From positions 16,108,001-16,172,000 of the forward strand of contig NC_037090.1 in NCBI RefSeq assembly GCF_002994745.2: a stretch of DNA of 64,000 nucleotides. The letters run 5' to 3'. Under the pieces are notes generated by a model. That model ran no database searches, was not told the DNA's origin, and saw only the letters and a list, made by a program, of their open reading frames with translations. Source of the DNA: Rosa chinensis. Its lineage: Eukaryota > Streptophyta > Magnoliopsida > Rosales > Rosaceae. Position numbers and translations under genes: made by a program. Positions 58,317 to 64,000 of this stretch are shown here, in pieces (the first letter of the stretch is position 1; every line of letters starts with the position of its first letter).

Positions 58317-60285
58317 TTAGTTTTTGTTGCAGTATTGGGCCCAGGTTCTGAAATGCATTTTGGTGAAGGGCCCTCTGTGCCAAGAAGTATTGAGAGTCGC
58401 ATAAGTGGGTGCAAATGGAAGAACCCAAACTAGTGTTGGCAACTCTTGTCCAAAAAACAATAGTCTCGGCATAAATTTTCGTTTTCCAAACACTAACTAC
58501 GGATATCAGTTTTGTTTTAGTTCTTGTGAAAGCCCATCTTAATTTTTGGTCCGTCTCTTTTGTGAAATTACCTTTGAAATCAACTAATCAACCATAGTAC
58601 ACTAGATAGTTAAAAATGAGTATCTACAACCCAAACGTGAAAGTCAAGAAACATGTTAGTCCGCACTCCGCACGTTAAACACATCGTTTTCAGAGTAAGA
58701 TTTCAACATAAACATTACGAAAGCACGCATGCAACTTTCTCCAACATTAGCGATCATTTTCAACATCTTCAATTATTCTTCTAATCTTAAAGTGAAGAAG
58801 TACTATGATTTGAACTGTTTATTTTTTAGAGAAATTTTCACAAAATACTTATCAAATCATACCTCTTTTTATTTCTTTAATCAAATCAACATCAAATCAT
58901 ACATCTTTTCATTACAGTTTGATTCTCGTGATAGATTGTTCACGCTATTGGAATATTAAGAATCTCCAATTTGATCAATATTTTGCATAAGTAGTCTCTC
59001 AAAAAGATCTTAAAAATGAACGGTTCTAATCCTAATGTTACACAGTGTACTTAGAAGAACAACAAACAAGCCTTTAAGTGAGAAACTAAAACAAAAGATT
59101 GCTCATACTTCAACATGCATTACCATATATTAATCAACCTAGATGTGGCTTCACTAACCAGGTTCCTTTTCCTATCTTCAGTACGCAGACTCCTTCCAGA
59201 CTCAATGGCCGTTGGAATTGACTATCACGGTATCACCAAATTTAGTTTTTATACAAACAAAAAACTTAACTCGGCCGAGATAATTTTCTGATGGCGTATT
59301 AGTTTTGTTGCACTATTGGGTCCAAGTTCTGAAATTTATTTTTTTGGTTATAAAAATCGTAGCCGGGTGAGCTATCACTCTGGGGTTGAGAGCAACTTGG
59401 GTATAGCCCCTCCCCAAGGGATGTTTCTCACAAGATGGGGTTCGAATCAGGGACCTCCTATTATTAGGAGAAGCCATGCAGCGTCCACCTCACTTACAGT
59501 CTAGTATTTTTTCACTAGACCAACCCCATTGGGTACGTGGTTCTGAAATGCATTTTGGTGAAGGGAAGAGGGCAAAGTGCCAATAAGAATTCAGAGTTGC
59601 ATAAGTGGGTGCTATTTTTAGAAAAATAGTGTTGGCAATTCTTGTTCAAAGCCCATCTTAATTTTTGGTCCGTCTCTTTTGTGAAATTACATTTGAAATC
59701 ATTTATAGTACACTAGATGGTCAAAAATGAGCATCTACGACCGAAAAGTCAAGAAAAATATTAGTCCGCATGTTAAAATCTACGTTCGCATCGTTTTCAG
59801 AGTGTAGAGTAAGATTGTACCAAATCATGCATGCAACTTTCTCTGGACATTATCATTTTCAACCTTTTGAATTATACTTCTCATCTCAAAGTGAAGTATT
59901 ATGATCCGAACTATTTACTTTTTGGAGATATTTTCACAAAATACTAATTAAATCATAGATCTTTTTATTGGCTTGTTTAATATTACCCGATGGATGGTTT
60001 TCACTATAGTTTGATTCTCGTGATAGATTGTTCATGCAATTGGAATATTAAGTGAGAAAGTTAAACAAAAGATTGCTAATTTTTCAACATGCATTACCAT
60101 ATACACATAAACTCCTACTTAATTAACCTAGATGTAGCTTCACTAACCAGGCTCCTTTCCTATCGTCAGTACGTAAACTCCTTCTAGACTCAATGGCCGT
60201 TGGAATTGACTATCACCAACTTTGGTTTTTGCACAAACAAGAAAAATTAACTCGGACCGGGATAATTTTCGGATGGCGTACTAGT
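58317..60285. repeat. Tandem segmental duplication, about 1 kb units
   Basis: Unit 1 starts at 58317 (TTTTTGTTGCAGTATTGGGCCC) and unit 2 at about 59303 (TTTTGTTGCACTATTGGGTCC). Both contain TTCTGAAATGCATTTTGGTGAA, AAAGCCCATCTTAATTTTTG, TCCGTCTCTTTTGTGAAATT, GTTTGATTCTCGTGATAGATTG and CTCAATGGCCGTTGGAATTG. Unit 2 has lost about 200 bp and gained a SINE. Non-coding. Confidence 0.85.
59326..59549 (-). mobile_element. tRNA-derived SINE in the second duplication unit
   Basis: Flanked by the exact 10-bp repeat GTTCTGAAAT (59326-59335 and 59540-59549). Unit 1 has this sequence only once, proving an insertion. On the minus strand it has TGGTCTAGTGA (A box, one change) and GATTCGAACCCC (perfect B box), and ends in A-rich sequence at its left end on the plus strand. 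It is a different family from the SINE at 1901-2122. Confidence 0.82.
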
Positions 60286-61451
60286 GAATGTAGTATTAAA
60301 GTCATCAAACACCTTCCGGTGTCGCCAGAAAGTATATGCAAAGTTCAGCAAAAGGTGCCTACCAAATTACCAAGTTAATTTTTGATCAAAATCAATAGAA
60401 TTTTCCTGAAGAAATTAAAACGTCTGCATGCATTATAAAGGTACCTACCAGGTCCAGGTAGTATCAATACATGATACCAGAAAAAGATAGTTTTCCTCTT
60501 TTTCAAACAAAAGAGGTTGATAAAAGTCGTTTTTCATGCACTTGCAAAAAAGAAAGCTAGTAGCCCCTGGTCTTTTTAAGAATCATGATGGAGGGAGAAA
60601 ACTTTACTTTCACAGCCGAGAAAAGAATCGCTAAAGTGAAAACCCACACTACTCCCAAATTGAACAGTGTCCTAAAAGAAATTTCAACCTTATCTTATCT
60701 CTTAACTCATTCTTCTTCTTTCCAATTGAACCAAGAAATTAAGCTTATCCACAATTTCCAAATGTCAAATACAGCTCAAGTAAGCGCACGTTGGTCTTGT
60801 CTCCCACATGCTTTATTACTAGGGTTCCATTTAGAGTCAAATGTATGTACTCAAAAATCAAAACCAACTTCAATTCTTTAAACTCATGCATGAACTTTCT
60901 AGGGCTTCTGTTCATAGAATAAGACAAGTAATAGGGACAAAAGGCGACTAATTCATTTCCGATTAATTTGTTTCTTTCCAACCTTACAGAATTAATGAAT
61001 AGAATAGACTAGAATTGAAGAAACAAGGTTTATCAACCAAGTAGAATGACTGCGAATGCCAACAAAAAAAAAAAAAAAACAAGTGGAACGACTGTGAACA
61101 AAACTACTAGAGGGCAGAGACTACTTCTGGCTGCTAAGACAAACGAAACGGTGTTTCCCTCTCACTTTTCTCTTGCTAATTCTAAATAGAACCGTTGCTG
61201 TCTAAACCTGGTCTACTTGGTTGAAAGTTGAAAACCCTAAACGACTGGGTATGGAGAAAACGTCTGCTGCTTATTTAGTCAAGTTAACTAAACAAACCAA
61301 CCAGGAAAAAGTCACAGGTATGATTTGGTTTTCCCATATGCAAATATAAACAAAGAGTTACCCTCCATTTTTCCTAAGGTCCACGTATACCTTAGTCCAT
61401 ATTAGAATTGTTGAAATATAAAACCCCAAAGCAAGAAGAAGGTCAAAACCC
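60286..61451. other. Intergenic region
   Basis: AT-rich, no gene seen. It includes a micro-insertion at 61039-61098: an 18-bp imperfect direct repeat AAGTRGAAYGACTGYGAA around TGCCAAC plus an A run. Confidence 0.4.
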
Positions 61452-61454
61452 TTA

Positions 61455-62027
61455 GAGCACATGCAGCCAAGTACCAATTGGCTGACCAATTGGATAGAAA
61501 AGTGAAATGAGGTAATGCAGCGGGAGAGTATTGCTCGGGCAATTGGAGGGCCCCAGCTGCCCAGGCAATTGGGTGACTAATTTTCAGCAAGCAAATCGCC
61601 CGACTGATGGTGGTGGGCTCCCCACTGACATGACTTGCTGCCAGCCGCTCTATCTCTTTTTTGTTTTCACTGATCCTCTTTTGCAACGGTTAATTAATTG
61701 CAGCCATAGGATCAGTCGATCCAATGGCTGCAATTAATTGACAACGGTAACTTATTTTTTCACTTTTAAAAATAATCTGGAAGGTAAAAAAAAATCGATT
61801 AAAAATTTTAATTTTATGAAATAAAATTTTTATGCTTTTAATCAAATTATTAATTCAATGAATTATTCAAATTTGAAGTGTGAATAGTGGATTGGCAGTC
61901 AAATTGCCTTTCACTGGTGCATTGTATAAGCTGGAGGCAATTGCTAATTTGAGATGAATAGTGGATTGGCAGTACCAATTTTATTAGCAAATCAGCAATT
62001 GCCCTTGGTTCATGGGTGCATTTGCTC
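61455..62027. mobile_element. PIF/Harbinger-like MITE
   Basis: Ends GAGCACATGCAGCCAAGTACC and inverse GAGCAAATGCACCCATGAACC, target duplication TTA at 61452-61454 and 62028-62030, 573 bp, no coding sequence. The centre has a near-perfect palindrome at 61688-61741 (ATTAATTGCAGCCAT...ATGGCTGCAATTAATT) and repeated GTGAATAGTGGATTGGCAGT units at about 61878 and 61959. Confidence 0.7.
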
Positions 62028-62030
62028 TTA

Positions 62031-62487
62031 GGAATGTGGCAAGAGACGTCTTTGAATGAACCAGAAGCCCACACTTGGCGTGCAAACACAAACTCCAACA
62101 CGGCGCCATGTAAGGATGACGTGGAGTGGGACCCGCTTAGTCATTTCTTGTCCGGGGGGCTAACCCGAATTCTGGTGATGGGTCAAATTCCAGCACGCAG
62201 GATCGCGAAAACCCTAACCCTTTTCAGACGCTTTTGAGGTCGACGCAGAACATGGATGCATGACCATGAATCCATACAAGGCCATGACTCATCATCATCA
62301 TCATCATCATCACCGTAATGCTAGCCTTCATCGTCGCTTTTAAGTGGCAGTGGCACGACTGGGGAAGGGCCAGCAATATTTTGTGAGTCATAGTCATGGA
62401 TGAGTCAGAATTGGAGACCTCATTCATGACTCACCTTCCTATAGTTCTCTCTAATTGTTTCCTTCCAACCTGTTTGTCTTTGTTATA
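62031..62487. other. Intergenic spacer between MITEs
   Basis: Contains a GTC/ATC-rich stretch with (ATC)n at 62289-62312. No gene recognised. Confidence 0.4.
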
Positions 62488-62495
62488 CACTAGTG

Positions 62496-62895
62496 CAGAG
62501 CCGGCCCTGAGGGTAGCTAGCTGAGGCAGCTGCCTCAGGCCACCAGCTTTTGGGGGGCCTCTGAAGCTTTGAGTTCCAATATGCTTCGTATAATATATAT
62601 CAACTTTGCGAGTTTGAAACTGGTTGGTTGTATTAGTGCGGTGGTGATATAGTCTTTGCTCTGATGACTTTTGAAATATAAGTTTTTCTGTTTTACATTT
62701 TCAGTTCATTTTTTCTTTTATAATCTATAAACAGTAACATAATTTTTATTATATACTTTTTTGTACGTTGATATTATTTTTATAATGGAAAAATGATTTT
62801 CTATAGCTATTTGAAAAAAAAAATTATTTAAACTTCATGTAAGGCCACATTTTAACTATTTGCCTCAAGCCTGTACAATCTCGGGACCGGCCCTG
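62496..62895. mobile_element. hAT-type MITE, 400 bp
   Basis: Ends CAGAGCCGGCCCTGAGGG and inverse CAGGGCCGGTCCCGAGA, perfect 8-bp target duplication CACTAGTG at 62488-62495 and 62896-62903. AT-rich inside; no coding sequence. Confidence 0.9.
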
Positions 62896-62903
62896 CACTA
62901 GTG

Positions 62904-64000
62904 CTAGCTGGTGGTGACAAAATGAATGACCAAACAAATCACATTCTCAATTAGTTTCAATATCTTTGTATTATTGCTAAATTAGGTTCATCTCCTATAT
63001 TAGATTTTATACTAGTTTCCGGTGTCACTAGTGGAGGAGGCTAGCTTGCTACCTCGAAACTTTCATTACGCCTTAACTATGCGACATGTGAATCATTGTT
63101 CAAATTTGAAGTAATTTAATTTAGTTCCTAGATATCTACTATCTACTAAAGGAGTTGCTTAAGTTATCAGACTATTTATCTCCAATTAGTTTGATCTCCC
63201 TCCATTTGCTTTTTGTCGTGCTTCGGATTCGGACGCATTATTTTGGCATAGTGCTAGAATCTTGTTGTTTATAGATACTAGCTTTGAGGATATTGATCCT
63301 GATTTGGTAATAAAAATATCAGACAGGGTAGCGTACATGCATGTAATGTAATGCCTATATAGCTAGTTAGGCTGATTATTGAGGAATCTGGATCCAAGAA
63401 GATCCATCTCCACTGATAATGAAACACAGACTTGCTCCATGTAAGAAAGATTTTAGAATAAATTAGGCCTTGGCCCCTCTGCCTCTGATTTTAACAATGG
63501 ATTCCAACCAATCAAACAACTGTTTAGATGGCCCTCGTGTGATTAGCAATGAGAGAATGGCATGGTTCAATCATGCACGAGTCATGCCTCTGTATTAAGA
63601 ATATCGATCTCCTTTTTCGTTCTCGTGTAATAATTGAAGGAACATAAATTAAATACAAATTTCTTAGTTAACCTCATGGAGAGCACCATGTATGGCGGGC
63701 TTAGAGCGATTAATTCTTAGACAACAAAAAAAATTAGACAAGATCTGTAATATTTGTGTCGGGTCCAATACCTCAACCATTTTAAAGCAACTAACTTTTG
63801 GGTGGCAGTTGATAACTTCTGGATGTATGATGTCATTCTTCTTCTACCATTCACTAATTGTCTTTTTCAATTACGGCGGTTGCCTCTAGTTTAGTAACTA
63901 CCGATATAGCTAGCTGATGATATTGGATTAACTAATTAAAGACTGCAAAACCAAGTTGTTAAAAGAAGACATAGTAAACGGTACTACAGTAGTGTGGTGG
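62904..64000. other. Intergenic region to the window end
   Basis: No gene, RNA gene or repeat structure that I can support. Short frames (for example 63692-63889) have no recognisable motif. Confidence 0.4.

Overview
This is plant nuclear DNA. It has spliced genes with GT-AG introns, a chloroplast lumen protein, a CLE/CLV3-type signalling peptide, SAUR genes, and dense Ty1/copia, hAT, CACTA, Mutator-like and SINE insertions. The gene content fits a eudicot. A Rosaceae genome is my guess from general resemblance only and is not demonstrated.

Recognisable host genes are few. (1) 1123-2482 (+): a six-exon thylakoid lumen 15.0 kDa (TPM-domain) protein gene with one GC-AG intron and a SINE in intron 4. 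(2) 25581-26055 (+): a three-exon CLE peptide gene whose structure and CLE box resemble CLAVATA3. (3) 27473-27928 (-) and 38389-38790 (-): two duplicated SAUR genes. (4) 57352-57923 (-): a two-exon acylphosphatase gene. A degenerate, apparently intronless cyclin-T copy (21160 to 4271, -) is interrupted by transposons.

Most of the window is nested transposons, and target-site duplications (TSDs) give the order of insertion. Nest 1 (4337-20399) lies inside the cyclin-T copy. An hAT element (8-bp TSD CTCTGAAT) carries a CACTA element (4743-16676, 3-bp TSD GGT) inserted in its transposase reading frame. The CACTA element carries fragments of a calcium-dependent protein kinase gene and of a lysine/histidine-type amino-acid transporter gene, plus a young copia element (9204-16155). 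The copia element is itself split by a second hAT (9542-11842, TSD CGTCAATG), which carries an FKBP immunophilin fragment and a 29-bp minisatellite. Nest 2 (29681-33389) is a Mutator-like element holding two more Mutator-like elements, each with a 9-bp TSD. Nest 3 (42154-56816) is an inverted copia (B) next to a truncated relative (C). B is interrupted by a + strand LTR element (A, 48288-54529, TSD AAACT), and A contains a solo LTR (51892-53586, TSD AAAGG).

The rest is intergenic DNA with segmental duplications around the SAUR genes (33.6-37.3 kb, 40.2 kb), a tandem duplication at 58.3-60.3 kb, two MITEs at 61.4-62.9 kb, two tRNA-derived SINEs, microsatellites, and several tiny A-tail insertions flanked by 11-18 bp direct repeats. 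I saw no rRNA genes, CRISPR arrays or bacterial features.
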